This document shows, in pieces, positions 8,298 to 16,810 of a DNA stretch of 64,000 nucleotides. The translations under genes were made by a program, and so were the position numbers. Under the pieces are notes generated by a model. That model ran no database searches. It saw nothing but the letters and a program-made list of their open reading frames with translations, and had not been told where the DNA came from. Each line of letters starts with the position of its first letter. The first letter of the stretch is position 1. The stretch spans positions 186,001-250,000 of the forward strand of contig CAVQCJ010000002.1 of assembly GCA_963711005.1 (NCBI GenBank). Reading direction: 5' to 3'. Source of the DNA: CAVQCJ01 sp963711005 (GTDB lineage Bacteria > Actinomycetota > Actinomycetes > Prado026).

Positions 8298-8636
8298 CAG
8301 CTTCATGACTGCGAGGTCGACCGGCTGTTCCACGCGCTGGCCGACACCACGCGTCGCGACATCGTGGTGCGCGTGCTCGACTCCGAGCACTCCGTCTCCG
8401 AGCTGGCCCGGCGGTATCCCATGAGCGTCACGGCCGTGCAGAAGCACGTCGCGGTGCTCGAGGCGGCAGGGCTGGTATCGAAACGGCGACAGGGGCGCGA
8501 GCAGCGGGTGGTGGGCCGGATGGAGGCGATCCAGCGAGCGCAGGACCTGCTGGACGCGTACGAGCAGGTGTGGCGCGGTCGCGTCGACCGCATGACAGAA
8601 CTTCTGGCCGAGGAAGGCGAAGGAGGAGCGCGATGA
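8286..8636 (+). CDS. ArsR-family winged-helix repressor
   Basis: 116 residues. FHALADTTRRDIVVRVL is the typical ArsR start. The recognition helix is in SVSELARRYPMSVTAVQKHVAVLEAAGLV, and the wing is near KRRQGREQ. No CxC metal site is seen, so this belongs to the ArsR group paired with SRPBCC proteins, not to metal sensors. The ATG lies within a perfect palindrome and is probably used leaderless. The stop overlaps the next ATG (ATGA), giving translational coupling to the SRPBCC gene. Confidence 0.88.
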   Translation: MVVDQLHDCEVDRLFHALADTTRRDIVVRVLDSEHSVSELARRYPMSVTAVQKHVAVLEAAGLVSKRRQGREQRVVGRMEAIQRAQDLLDAYEQVWRGRVDRMTELLAEEGEGGAR

Positions 8637-9187
8637 GCGTGACGAGCGTGCGCAAGGACCCCGACAAGCTGACCATGACCGTGACCGCCGAGTACGACGT
8701 GCCCGCGGAGCGGGCTTGGCAGCTGTGGAACGACCCGCGCCAGCTCGAGCGCTGGTGGGGGCCGCCGACGTACCCCGCGACGGTCGTCGACCACGAGCTC
8801 GTTCCGGGCGGGAGGGTCACCTACTACATGACCGGCCCGGACGGCGACCGGCCCCGCGGCTGGTGGCGGGTCCTCGAGGCCGAGCCGCCGCGCCTGCTCG
8901 TGCTGGAGGACGGCTTCGCCGACGAGGCTGGCGCCGAGCTGGACGAGATGCCGACGATGCTGATGCGGATGGAGCTCACCGACCGCGCAGCGGGCGGGGT
9001 CACGATGACCATCCGGACGACGTTCCCCTCGCTCGACGCGATGGAGCAGCTGATCGGCATGGGCATGGAGGAGGGCCTGCAGCTGGCTATGGGACAGATC
9101 GACGGCCTACTCGCCGACTATCCCGTGGCTGCCGGGGCGGCCCGCAACCCGGCGTCCTCCAGCGTCGCCGCAACCAGGCCGTCGTAG
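8633..9187 (+). CDS. SRPBCC/AHSA1-domain protein
   Basis: 184 residues of the activator-of-Hsp90-ATPase-like START fold: VTAEYDVPAERAWQLWNDPRQLERWWGPP at the start, GGRVTYYMTGPDG in the middle, and a terminal helix MEQLIGMGMEEGLQLAMGQIDGLLADY. The cavity in this fold binds hydrophobic ligands. Members paired with ArsR repressors are of unknown physiological role. The last 23 residues (from about 9118) overlap the 3' end of a convergent gene and are probably a non-conserved tail. Coupled to the ArsR gene by a 4-base overlap. Confidence 0.85.
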   Translation: MSVTSVRKDPDKLTMTVTAEYDVPAERAWQLWNDPRQLERWWGPPTYPATVVDHELVPGGRVTYYMTGPDGDRPRGWWRVLEAEPPRLLVLEDGFADEAGAELDEMPTMLMRMELTDRAAGGVTMTIRTTFPSLDAMEQLIGMGMEEGLQLAMGQIDGLLADYPVAAGAARNPASSSVAATRPS

Positions 9188-9750
9188 CGGCCGGCGGCGA
9201 GATCCCCGAAGGGATCACGGGTGTAGGTAAGGAGGACTCCGTACGGCAGTCCGAAGGCGGCCCGCGAGGCCATGAGCCGTCGTATCTCGGGGTCTGTCGG
9301 GTTGGTCAGGACCGTGCCTGCGGCGGTCAGCGAACGGATCTGTCTGATCCGTCGGGGCAACACCGCCAGCAGCAGCACCAGGGTCGGCAGCAAGGTCACC
9401 AGCACCCCGAGGATCAGCGCGAGCCGGTGCACGTACTCGATGCCCTTCTGACCCAGCGAGCTCAGGTTGCCCCCGCTGCCCGAGCCTGCGCCGTTCAGCG
9501 CGTCCGCCAGCGAGCCACCCACGATAGGCACGCCGCTGACCGCACCTGCCGCAGACCCGAAGCCCTTCTGGATGGACGTCCCGGTCTCGGCTGCGGCCGA
9601 ACCGAACACGGTCAGCCGGTCCACGGCCTGGTACGTCTTCACGCCGCACCAGACGAAGAACACGATGAGCAGCAGGCACAGCACGTCCCGGGTGATCGTG
9701 GACCTGCGCAGCGATGGGACACCCGGATAGAGCCTGACCGTTCCAGACAT
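9118..9750 (-). CDS. Two-helix membrane protein
   Basis: 210 residues, ATG with GAGGGA upstream. A first membrane helix lies at about 22-40 (VLCLLLIVFFVWCGVKTY), then a Gly/Ser-rich external loop of about 65 residues, then a second helix at about 108-130 (LALILGVLVTLLPTLVLLLAVLP), followed by a basic cytoplasmic C-terminal part with RRIRQIR. The build matches uncharacterised actinobacterial membrane proteins. No enzymatic motif is visible. It is convergent with and overlaps the SRPBCC gene by 70 bases. Confidence 0.65.
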   Translation of the reverse strand: MSGTVRLYPGVPSLRRSTITRDVLCLLLIVFFVWCGVKTYQAVDRLTVFGSAAAETGTSIQKGFGSAAGAVSGVPIVGGSLADALNGAGSGSGGNLSSLGQKGIEYVHRLALILGVLVTLLPTLVLLLAVLPRRIRQIRSLTAAGTVLTNPTDPEIRRLMASRAAFGLPYGVLLTYTRDPFGDLAAGRYDGLVAATLEDAGLRAAPAATG

Positions 9751-9943
9751 CGACGGTCCCTCCTGCTCGGGGACGAGCCCGGCCGGGCGTTCGTCCGACT
9801 CGACCTGGCCGGCGATGCGCCGGCCGGCCGCGCCTCGCAGGCTAGCGGCGCGCACAGGTCATCCATCGCCAACGTTCAGGTCCGCCCAAGCGACGCTCGC
9901 GATGCTTGGGCTCAGGCGTTCGTCCGAGCGACCGGAGGTGGAG

Positions 9944-10111
9944 ATGACGACGCGGAAGCTGATCAGCGTCGTCGTGGCCGTCGGTTCGGTGTGGCTGGGC
10001 GGCAGCGTCGGGGCCGAGGCGCTGGTGAAGGCGAACGCGGCACCGCTCGCCGGTGCGTCCGTGCCCGACCCGTCGGCCGCAGCTGCGCCCGCACGGCTGC
10101 ACCGAATCTGA
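9944..10111 (+). CDS. Small exported peptide, unknown
   Basis: 55 residues from an ATG preceded by a strong GGAGGTGG site. The first 25 residues look like a signal or anchor segment (MTTRKLISVVVAVGSVWLGG, then AEAL). The rest is Ala/Pro-rich. No family recognised. The strong ribosome site is the main support that it is real. Confidence 0.45.
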   Translation: MTTRKLISVVVAVGSVWLGGSVGAEALVKANAAPLAGASVPDPSAAAAPARLHRI

Positions 10112-10200
10112 CGGACGGCCGAGAGCTCAAAGGTGGATGGCCCCGTGGCAGGGCTCCCATCAAGATCCGCGCCGGCGTGGAGGGCACCTCGTGCAGCACA

Positions 10201-10395
10201 TCACCGGCGCCGATCGCTGGCCCGCAGCCCGCTCACCACCGCCACCAGGCCGAGCACGGCGATCACTGGGCCGAGCACGGCCCACAGCGTCTTGCCGCTC
10301 ATCGCACTACCGCCGAGCACGCCCATGCCCTGGAGCCCGAACGTGATGCCGGCCAGCATGACCAGCCCGCCGAAGATCACGAGTCCCTTGCGCAT
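10201..10395 (-). CDS. Small two-helix membrane protein
   Basis: 64 residues from ATG 10395, chosen over longer options because GGGAGG lies directly upstream. Two hydrophobic helices (about 4-24 and 36-57) are joined by a short loop containing QGMGVLGGSAMSGKTLWAV. Small proteins of this pattern are widespread in actinobacteria and unassigned. Stands alone. Confidence 0.6.
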   Translation of the reverse strand: MRKGLVIFGGLVMLAGITFGLQGMGVLGGSAMSGKTLWAVLGPVIAVLGLVAVVSGLRASDRRR

Positions 10396-10597
10396 TGCGC
10401 CTCCCGGCCGTTCGCCGTGGCGTCGCCGCCCGGCTGCTCCTGTCTTGACCAACGCAAGGTTGGCCCAAGTCGTTCACGGTGCCAGCGCCGGTCTTGCGAC
10501 TGACGGTCCGTCGTAGCCGTCACCAATGCCCGTCCACGAGCGGTGAACCGAACGACTCCGCGCGCCGTTCCCAGCGTGAGACACCCTTGGAGGCCAC

Positions 10598-11203
10598 ATG
10601 ACGCCCGGGACCACGCCTTCCCATTCGACCAGCAGGCTTGGACGTACGCGCTGGGTCCACCTCGCATGGCTGGCTCCTGCTGCGCTCGTGCTAGCCGCGT
10701 GCGCCAGCAACGGTGGGAGCACAGGCTCCGGAGCCACGCCGGCCGCTGCCGCTGTCGCCGGCACCCCCTCGGTCGCCGCCGGGGCGATCCTGGGGACTGC
10801 GACCACGCCGCTGGGAGCCATCCTCGTCGACGGGCAGGGCAAGGCGGTGTACCTGTTCGCGGCAGACACCCCCGGGAAGTCCAACTGCAGCGGCAGTTGT
10901 TCGACCTACTGGCCTCCGGTGACCGCACCCACGACTCTACCGGCGGCCCCGGCCGGAGTGTCCGCGAAGCTTGGCGAGATCATGCGCGCGGACGGCACCC
11001 ACCAGCTCACCGTCGACGGCTTACCGGTCTACACCTACGTCGGCGACAGCAAGCCGGGCACGGCGTCCGGGCAGGGGAAGAACCTCAACGGCGGCCTGTG
11101 GTGGGTGGTGTCCCCGTCAGGCACCCAGATCACGACGACGGCGGCGGCAAGCTCGCCGGCACCGAGCGCGAGCAAGTCGAGCTCGGGCGGCGGCTGGGCC
11201 TGA
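10598..11203 (+). CDS. Lipoprotein with secreted-repeat domain (COG4315/PF03640)
   Basis: 201 residues. Lipobox LAAC gives a lipidated Cys near residue 35. After an Ala/Gly/Thr linker there are two copies of the secreted repeat of unknown function: a first copy with GAILVDGQGKAVYLFAADTPGKSNCSGSC followed by YWPPV, and a second with HQLTVDGLPVYTYVGDSKPGTASGQG followed by GLWWVVSP. The paired Cys residues near NCSGSC are typical. The C-terminus is a Ser/Ala/Lys tail. Some homologues bind haem or are linked to periplasmic electron transfer, but the role is not settled. The permease-like gene starts 13 bases after its stop. Confidence 0.85.
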   Translation: MTPGTTPSHSTSRLGRTRWVHLAWLAPAALVLAACASNGGSTGSGATPAAAAVAGTPSVAAGAILGTATTPLGAILVDGQGKAVYLFAADTPGKSNCSGSCSTYWPPVTAPTTLPAAPAGVSAKLGEIMRADGTHQLTVDGLPVYTYVGDSKPGTASGQGKNLNGGLWWVVSPSGTQITTTAAASSPAPSASKSSSGGGWA

Positions 11204-11216
11204 CGGGCTAGCGTCG

Positions 11217-12458
11217 ATGGCGTCAGACCGAGCCGGGCCCGTCGCGGCCGCGCCCCGGCCGGTCCACGCCGCCGGCACACCAGAGGGTCAGATCGGGCCG
11301 CTGTCGTTCTTGCTTGTGACTGTGACGGCGACGGGTGGCCCGCTCGCGCTGGCCGTCCTGTACGTACCGGGCTTGCTCGGGGACGAGACCCGCGGGTCGG
11401 CCGGCGTCGTCGCGGTGCTCGGAGCGGCTCTCTTCGTCCCCCCGCTGCTGGTCTGGCTGCGCTACTCGCGCGTCGTGCGCGGTCCCGGCGGCCTCACCGC
11501 GTTCGTGATGGCCGGCGTCGGGACGGGGATCGCCCGCGTGCAGGCTGGGCTGTGGGTGCTGAGCTACCTGCTGTACCTGGTCTACACGAGCACCTACGTT
11601 GCCTACGACATCGTGCCCGCGGTGTCCGGATCGGCGAGCGGCACAGTGCGGCCGGTGGCTCAGATGCTGACGGCGGTGGTCGTCGTCGGCGTCGCGATGC
11701 TCCCGCTGCGTCGCTCGACGCCGGCCCTGTCGGTGCTGGCGGTCGGCCAGCTCGTGCTGGTGGGCGCTCTGGTGGCCGTCGAGATCAGCCAGCGCAGCGC
11801 GGCCGCCGCGGCGGCGACAGCGGCGCAACCGCGCGAGGTCCTCGTCGCGGGCGGGAACCTGTCGATCCTGTTCGTCTGCTCGAGCCTGCCACTCTTCCTC
11901 GGCGGCGAGGTCCGTGGAGGCGGCCGGACCGTGCGCACCGGACTAGCCCGTGGCTGGGCTGTGGCTGCGGCGGCGACAGCCCTGGCCACGGTCCCGCTGG
12001 CGTTCGTCCCCCCCGGGCTCCTCGACGCGGCGCTGCCCGGTGCCGCGGCGGCCCGGACCGCGGGACTGCCCGTGCTGGCCACGATGCTCGGGGTGGGTGT
12101 TGTCGCATCTGTCTTGGGGCTCATGGTCGTCGAGTTCATGGCGCTGTCGCGCCTGGTGACCTCGCTCACCAGCCTGAGTGTCCGACGGGTCGCCCGGATC
12201 CTGGCCGTCGTGACGGTCACCGCGACCGCAGCCACCCTCATCCAGCCCCAGCGTGCCTACGACGATCTGCTGAAGCCGTCACTGGTCGCCCTGTGGCTGT
12301 CCCAGCTGGTCGTGTTCGTCGCGTACCCGTTCTTCGTGCACAGGCAGGAACCGCGACGACCCCGTTCCGTGGTCGCGGCAGCCGGGCTGGCGGCCTGCGC
12401 CGGTGCGCTGATGCTGTTCGGGCTGTGGTCGACGATCGTGAACCAGCTGGGGACCTGA
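11217..12458 (+). CDS. APC-superfamily-like multi-pass membrane protein
   Basis: 413 residues with about 10-11 hydrophobic helices. The first region, PLSFLLVTVTATGGPLALAVLY, resembles the start of amino-acid/polyamine permeases of the APC superfamily, and the helix spacing is compatible. Charged residues are few and lie in loops. Only 13 bases after the COG4315 lipoprotein gene, so the two are probably cotranscribed and may work together at the membrane. Transport function and substrate are inference. Confidence 0.6.
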   Translation: MASDRAGPVAAAPRPVHAAGTPEGQIGPLSFLLVTVTATGGPLALAVLYVPGLLGDETRGSAGVVAVLGAALFVPPLLVWLRYSRVVRGPGGLTAFVMAGVGTGIARVQAGLWVLSYLLYLVYTSTYVAYDIVPAVSGSASGTVRPVAQMLTAVVVVGVAMLPLRRSTPALSVLAVGQLVLVGALVAVEISQRSAAAAAATAAQPREVLVAGGNLSILFVCSSLPLFLGGEVRGGGRTVRTGLARGWAVAAAATALATVPLAFVPPGLLDAALPGAAAARTAGLPVLATMLGVGVVASVLGLMVVEFMALSRLVTSLTSLSVRRVARILAVVTVTATAATLIQPQRAYDDLLKPSLVALWLSQLVVFVAYPFFVHRQEPRRPRSVVAAAGLAACAGALMLFGLWSTIVNQLGT

Positions 12459-12495
12459 GTCGGGCGATGCAGCCCGCTCACGGCACATCTGTCTG

Positions 12496-13053
12496 CTAGT
12501 CGACGGGAGGGCCGAGCGTCGCCTGAGCCAGTCTCGTCGCGGCGTGGTCGCGTTGAGCCTCGCCCGCCCATCGCAGCTGGCTCCGGGACGAGAACACAAC
12601 CTCGGCCGCTGTCGGACCGTCCCCGATCACCAGACCCGGAAGCCGGCGCGTCACCAGGTTGACGCTCGTCCGCTGGATGGGCACCGGTGTGCCGGTCCAG
12701 GTCCGAACAAGCCGGGGACTGTTCCGCAGCTCCCACAGTTGGGCGATGCCCGTGTCGGCGGTCAACGCCCAACGGCTGTCTCGACCTAGGTCGGGCACCA
12801 TGCAGCCCGCCGCGAAGGCATGCCCCAGCCCGACCCGGCCAATGACCCTCCGACGGTGCCGGGCGATCGACCAAGTCAAGGCCGGCAACGTCAAGCCCAC
12901 TGCGACAACGGCGACAGCCCAGTCCCGCCACTGCGTCGCCGCCCCGGCGGTAGCCAGGCGGGCCAGAGCCAAGGCCAGCAGCAGCAACGGCAACGTCAGG
13001 GATACGAACAGATCGCGTCCCCGGCTCCCATCGGCACCGCTGCTCACGGCCAA
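12496..13053 (-). CDS. Two-helix membrane protein, unknown
   Basis: 185 residues if the TTG at 13053 is used, or 183 from the GTG at 13047. Neither has a convincing ribosome site. Helices at about 16-35 and 44-62 are followed by a 120-residue cytoplasmic domain with RRRVIGRVGLGHAFAAG and IQRTSVNLVTRRLPGLVIG. The latter half looks like a small beta-rich domain. No family recognised. Convergent with the permease-like gene. Confidence 0.5.
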   Translation of the reverse strand: MAVSSGADGSRGRDLFVSLTLPLLLLALALARLATAGAATQWRDWAVAVVAVGLTLPALTWSIARHRRRVIGRVGLGHAFAAGCMVPDLGRDSRWALTADTGIAQLWELRNSPRLVRTWTGTPVPIQRTSVNLVTRRLPGLVIGDGPTAAEVVFSSRSQLRWAGEAQRDHAATRLAQATLGPPVD

Positions 13054-13236
13054 GAGAATGCCCGATCACCCGCCCCTGATCGGCGCGCTTCTGTGACGCT
13101 GGACATGGCTTGGCCGCAGCATCACCCTGGGCGTACGACCGCCGGCTCCGGGCCCGTGCTCGGGCGATCCGGTGATGCTCGTCCGTCCGTTCGGCCGGGC
13201 CCAACACCCTCGGCCCTCGGGATCGGAGGCCGAGGG

Positions 13237-14580
13237 ATGACCGGTACGGATTCCTTCGAGCCTGCAGCACCTGAGGTGATGGTCGAGGGGAACCCGGAGG
13301 GGGGCGACCAGCGCGTCCGCCCTCGGCGGCTGCGGGTGCCGGATGGGCCGTGGCGTCGGGGAGTGTGGGCGAGTGCCGTTTGCGTTGCAGTGTTCGCGGT
13401 GCCGGTTGTCTACGCGGTCGACTTGTCGCGGGCGGACCGGCCGCAACCTGTGAGCCGGTGGGCGGCGCTGCCGGACCGGGTGTACCCCGTACCGCTGTAT
13501 GCGCCGGTGGTGGGTCCAGGTTCGCCGCTGGGCCAGCCCGCGGCGTTGTTGTTGGGTGGAGTTCCCCGCGGCCGGTTGTTGGTCGGCATGGCGTGCTGCT
13601 CGTTGGCGGTGGTCGGGGCGAGCAGCGACGTGTCGGCGTACTTGGAGCTTCCCGGTCTGACCCACACCGGCGGCGGATGGCTGGCCCGCCTGTCGCCGGA
13701 CGGGCGGACTGTCGTGTACCCCGCCGGTGCAGCCTTACGGTTCGTGGACCTCGTCGACGGCACCTCGCGCTCGATCACGTCCCCGGCCGGGGTCGATGTC
13801 ATGTCGGTCCTGGGCTGGTCCTACGACCAATCCAGGGTGCTGGTCGCGCTCGCGCGGCAGCCCGCGGACGGTGGCGGGAGCCGACTCGCCGTCGTCGACG
13901 TCGCCGGCTCCCGCTGGACGGTCTTGGCATTGCCGACCAGCTGGACCGGGTCACCGCGAGCAACCGGCCTTTCCGACGACGGAACACTGGTCGCGTTCGT
14001 GACGGACCAAGAGTTGTGGGTGGAGGCGGTCGGCGGACCAGCTCCAAAGAAGCCGCTCGCGATCGGCCTGGACAACCCCGAGCTGGTCTGGGCCGGGGAC
14101 GATCTCGAGTTTCGGGTGATGTCGGACTCGCCGACGCCCCGCGGATCGGTGGCTGTCGGGACGCGTCGCGAGCTGACCAATGTCTACCCCGATGGGAGCT
14201 ACTGCACGGCAACGCGTTCAGTAAGGCCCTCTTGCTCTCATACTCTCGGTGGCACCTACGATTCGGTGGTCCCGCTGACCCACTTCGAGACGGCGCAGGT
14301 CACCGATGTTGTGCTCGTCAGTCGAGGCCGAGCTACCACTCTCGAGCGGATCGACAAGGGAACGCTGTCGATGATTGCGCCGTTGCCCTCGCATCTGGAC
14401 CCGGCACTGGTCGACGTGGCCGCCGCGCTAAGCCGTGCCCTGCAGACCCGGCACGCTGGGCCGCCGGCGGACCCGGCACGCACCGCCAGCCATCTGGCCT
14501 TCGCCGCCGGGCTGATCGCCGCGCTCATCTTGACGATAAGCACCCGGCCGGTCCGCCGCCTCATCCTGTCGAGGCTGTGA
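13237..14580 (+). CDS. Membrane-anchored beta-propeller-like protein
   Basis: 447 residues. A cytoplasmic head of about 45 residues is followed by a membrane helix (about 46-62), a large outer domain and a second hydrophobic helix near the C-terminus (about 412-430), ending RRLILSRL. The outer part has repeated strand-turn units that look like propeller blades (WLARLSPDGRTVVYPA, LGWSYDQSRVLVAL, SDDGTLVAFVTDQELWV), similar to WD40/TolB-like repeats. Cys in SYCTATRSVRPSC may form a disulfide. No catalytic motif. Unknown role, perhaps binding at the cell surface. Confidence 0.6.
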   Translation: MTGTDSFEPAAPEVMVEGNPEGGDQRVRPRRLRVPDGPWRRGVWASAVCVAVFAVPVVYAVDLSRADRPQPVSRWAALPDRVYPVPLYAPVVGPGSPLGQPAALLLGGVPRGRLLVGMACCSLAVVGASSDVSAYLELPGLTHTGGGWLARLSPDGRTVVYPAGAALRFVDLVDGTSRSITSPAGVDVMSVLGWSYDQSRVLVALARQPADGGGSRLAVVDVAGSRWTVLALPTSWTGSPRATGLSDDGTLVAFVTDQELWVEAVGGPAPKKPLAIGLDNPELVWAGDDLEFRVMSDSPTPRGSVAVGTRRELTNVYPDGSYCTATRSVRPSCSHTLGGTYDSVVPLTHFETAQVTDVVLVSRGRATTLERIDKGTLSMIAPLPSHLDPALVDVAAALSRALQTRHAGPPADPARTASHLAFAAGLIAALILTISTRPVRRLILSRL

Positions 14581-14744
14581 GCCCGCACGCGCGGCGCATA
14601 CTGCCGGATCGGCGCAGCCCGCCAACGGCACATCGGTGCGCTACGAGCCTGCGTTAGCCCGGCGTTAGGGCGCGCGGGGCGAGCGGTTAGGCCGCGAGCT
14701 CCGATGCTGAGGGCGTACCTGCCGAAGAAGGGGAGCACCACCAC

Positions 14745-15188
14745 ATGATCAGTTCGTTCCTCACCGCGGCGAAGGCCGCGATGGGCACCAAGGCCGCGGT
14801 CGCTGCCGGGGCGCTGGTGCTCGCGACCGCGGGCACCGCCGGGGCCGCCGTGGTCGTCAACGGCAACGTGAACCCGCCAGCCTCGACCCCGACGCCGGTC
14901 CTCGCCCCGACCCAGACGGCCACAGAGACCGAGTCGGCAGAGCCCACGCACAGCGAGGCCCCCGAGCCGACCGAATCGTCGACTCCTGAGCCGAGCGAGA
15001 CGCACAGCCCCGAGCCCAGCGAGACCCCTGAGCCGACGCACAGCGAGGCCCCGGACCCGAGCGAGTCCGCCGACTCCGGTGATGACCAGGGCGACCACCA
15101 GGACGGCCAGGACGACCAGTCCGGCCAGTCCCAGGGTGGGTCCGGTGGCCAGCAAGGCAGCGGCGGGTCCAGCTCAGGCTCGGACTGA
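14745..15188 (+). CDS. Exported Pro/Glu/Ser/Thr-rich low-complexity protein
   Basis: 147 residues. The N-terminal 38 residues look like a signal peptide or anchor (AAVAAGALVLATAGTAGAAVVV). Residues 40-105 are made of degenerate repeats of the kind EPTxSEAPEP and PEPSETxSPEP. The rest is Asp/Gln/Gly/Ser rich and acidic. This composition suits an unfolded, negatively charged extracellular stalk or spacer. AAGGGGAGC precedes the ATG. A strong hairpin follows 22 bases after the stop. Confidence 0.6.
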   Translation: MISSFLTAAKAAMGTKAAVAAGALVLATAGTAGAAVVVNGNVNPPASTPTPVLAPTQTATETESAEPTHSEAPEPTESSTPEPSETHSPEPSETPEPTHSEAPDPSESADSGDDQGDHQDGQDDQSGQSQGGSGGQQGSGGSSSGSD

Positions 15189-15209
15189 GCCCCCGCAAGG
15201 CACGCGGAC

Positions 15210-15253
15210 ACGTAGCCCCGGGCCGGGGACCCCCACCGGGCTCGGGGCTACGT
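15210..15253. terminator. Intrinsic-terminator-like hairpin
   Basis: The arms ACGTAGCCCCG (15210-15220) and CGGGGCTACGT (15243-15253) are exact complements with a 22-base GC-rich loop. It lies 22 bases after the stop of the low-complexity exported protein. There is no T-run, as is common for actinobacterial terminators. Confidence 0.6.
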
Positions 15254-15350
15254 ACTCACCACGACCGTCGCAGCTGCTGTCGTCCGCCCCTCCCGGGCCG
15301 GCCCCCTCACGACCGCTGCAGAGCATCAGCGCAGGGGGAGTCGGGATCTC

Positions 15351-15593
15351 GTGAAGGGTGAGGGTGCACGGTTCCTGCTGCTGCGGGTCGAGTCCGGCCG
15401 AGCGCAGGCCCGTGCAGTACCGATCATGGTCTTCCCCAGTCTCGCTGAGGCGACGACCGCGGCAGCGGGCCAGCTGGGCCATCCGGAGATGCCGGCATGG
15501 TCCGAGAAACCCGACGGGGTCTGGCGAAGGGTCGACCGACACGGTCAAGGATTCGTGATCTACCGAATCGACCCGCCACCCGCTGATCCGTGA
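15351..15593 (+). CDS. Small hypothetical protein
   Basis: 80 residues from a GTG with GGGGGAG about 11 bases upstream. The segment RFLLLRVESGRAQARAV reads as two beta-strands, followed by a short helix (LAEATTAAAGQLG) and two further strands (GVWRRVDRHGQGFVIYRI), a small alpha/beta fold. No family recognised. Isolated between two terminator-like or empty stretches. Confidence 0.45.
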   Translation: MKGEGARFLLLRVESGRAQARAVPIMVFPSLAEATTAAAGQLGHPEMPAWSEKPDGVWRRVDRHGQGFVIYRIDPPPADP

Positions 15594-15761
15594 TCACGCC
15601 CTGACCGTGAACGACCGCACCGAGGCCGGCCCCCGTGCACCGACTCAGCACACACATCGACAGTGCGGAGCGCTCGCGGGGACGCGGGTGGCGCTCAGGA
15701 CTTGGTCGACCTAGCCGACACAGCCCCGTGTGCCTTCCGGCCTGAGCTCGCGCGGGTGGGC

Positions 15762-16511
15762 TCAGAGGTGGACGAACCCGTGGCAGGCGAAGACGGCGTG
15801 GATCCCACGCGGCGCTGAGGTCATGGACGGGTCCCAGTTCCGCACGTCCAAGGTCACCGCCCCGAAGGACAGACGGAGCGTGTAGGGGGTCGTCGTGTGC
15901 GCGGGAGTGCACAGGCCGTTCGGTGACTGTGGGTCGTCTCGGTAGAAGCCGACCACGACCACGACCGCGTACTTCGGCGTCGCGATGTCGATCCCTGTGA
16001 GGTCGGTGAAGGTGGCGTGTGCTGGGAGAACGACGGGGGCGACGCATGGTTGGCCTGGGAGGCGGAAGCCGTCACAGGAGGACCGCTCGGTGACTGGCCT
16101 TCCGGACCGGTCGAGTCCGACGAGCCGGACCGGGCCCGGAAGGACGCAAGCAGCCCCACTGGTGTTCCCCACGACCACGGTCGTGAGCAGGTTGCCTGCG
16201 CCCTCTTCCCCGGTCTGGAACTGGCCGCGCAGGTCACGTCGGGTGCACTGGCGCCCGCCGGAGGCCAGGAAGGCAGCGGCTGAGGCGGATGGGCTGTTCG
16301 ACGACGTGGGAGTTGGCGTCTCCGAGGGAGTTGGCGCGTCGGAGACCACAGTCGTTGACGAGGGCCCAGACGGCGAGGCGGGCGACGCGGTTGCGCTTGT
16401 GCCAGGAGCGGTGGCACCCGGACTTGTGCAAGCAGTCAGGACCAGCGCGGTGGCCGCAACAACGAGCAACCGCGAAGGACCATGGTTCGCCCTTCGACCG
16501 TGTCCCTCCAT
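15762..16511 (-). CDS. Lipoprotein, DUF4232-like
   Basis: 249 residues. Lipobox LTAC near residue 28. A Ser/Thr/Pro linker extends to about residue 85. The globular part begins CTRRDLRGQF and contains LLTTVVVGNTSGAACVLPGPVRLVGLD, SCDGFRLPGQPC and a terminal LRLSFGAVTLDVRNWDPS. The pattern of two disulfide pairs and a GxACxLxGxPxxxxxD core is that of DUF4232 proteins, common actinobacterial surface lipoproteins without known function. Stands alone. Confidence 0.6.
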   Translation of the reverse strand: MEGHGRRANHGPSRLLVVAATALVLTACTSPGATAPGTSATASPASPSGPSSTTVVSDAPTPSETPTPTSSNSPSASAAAFLASGGRQCTRRDLRGQFQTGEEGAGNLLTTVVVGNTSGAACVLPGPVRLVGLDRSGRPVTERSSCDGFRLPGQPCVAPVVLPAHATFTDLTGIDIATPKYAVVVVVGFYRDDPQSPNGLCTPAHTTTPYTLRLSFGAVTLDVRNWDPSMTSAPRGIHAVFACHGFVHL

Positions 16512-16810
16512 GATCCCCCTGCCAGCACGTCAGCTGATGGTCGCATCGGTACCGGGTCGAGTGTCGCCAATGCTGGATCTTGAGCCGCAGACCGATGCAG
16601 AACGCTACATCGCGTGCACCCTGAGCGGCGGGTCGGCTGGACGTGGGGATGTTGCGGTTGTCGGAGGTTGAGAGGGTGGTGATCGCTGAACGGTCGGCGC
16701 GGGGTGTGGCTTCCGCAGCGGCCGTCCAAACCCCAAGGGAGGACCTCCATCTGCTGCTCCGCCCGGTGATCCGGCATTACCGTTGTGACGCAGATCGGGA
16801 TTGGAGCGGG
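16512..16810. other. 299-base intergenic stretch
   Basis: Divergent spacer between the DUF4232-like lipoprotein and the double-VOC gene. The VOC reading frame runs back to 16643, but that extension is not VOC-like. I see no RNA gene, repeat or clear operator here. Confidence 0.4.

Noticed and set aside
16643..16810. N-terminal extension of the double-VOC protein
   Set aside because: The extra 56 residues are not VOC-like, and a good ribosome site and ATG exist at 16811.
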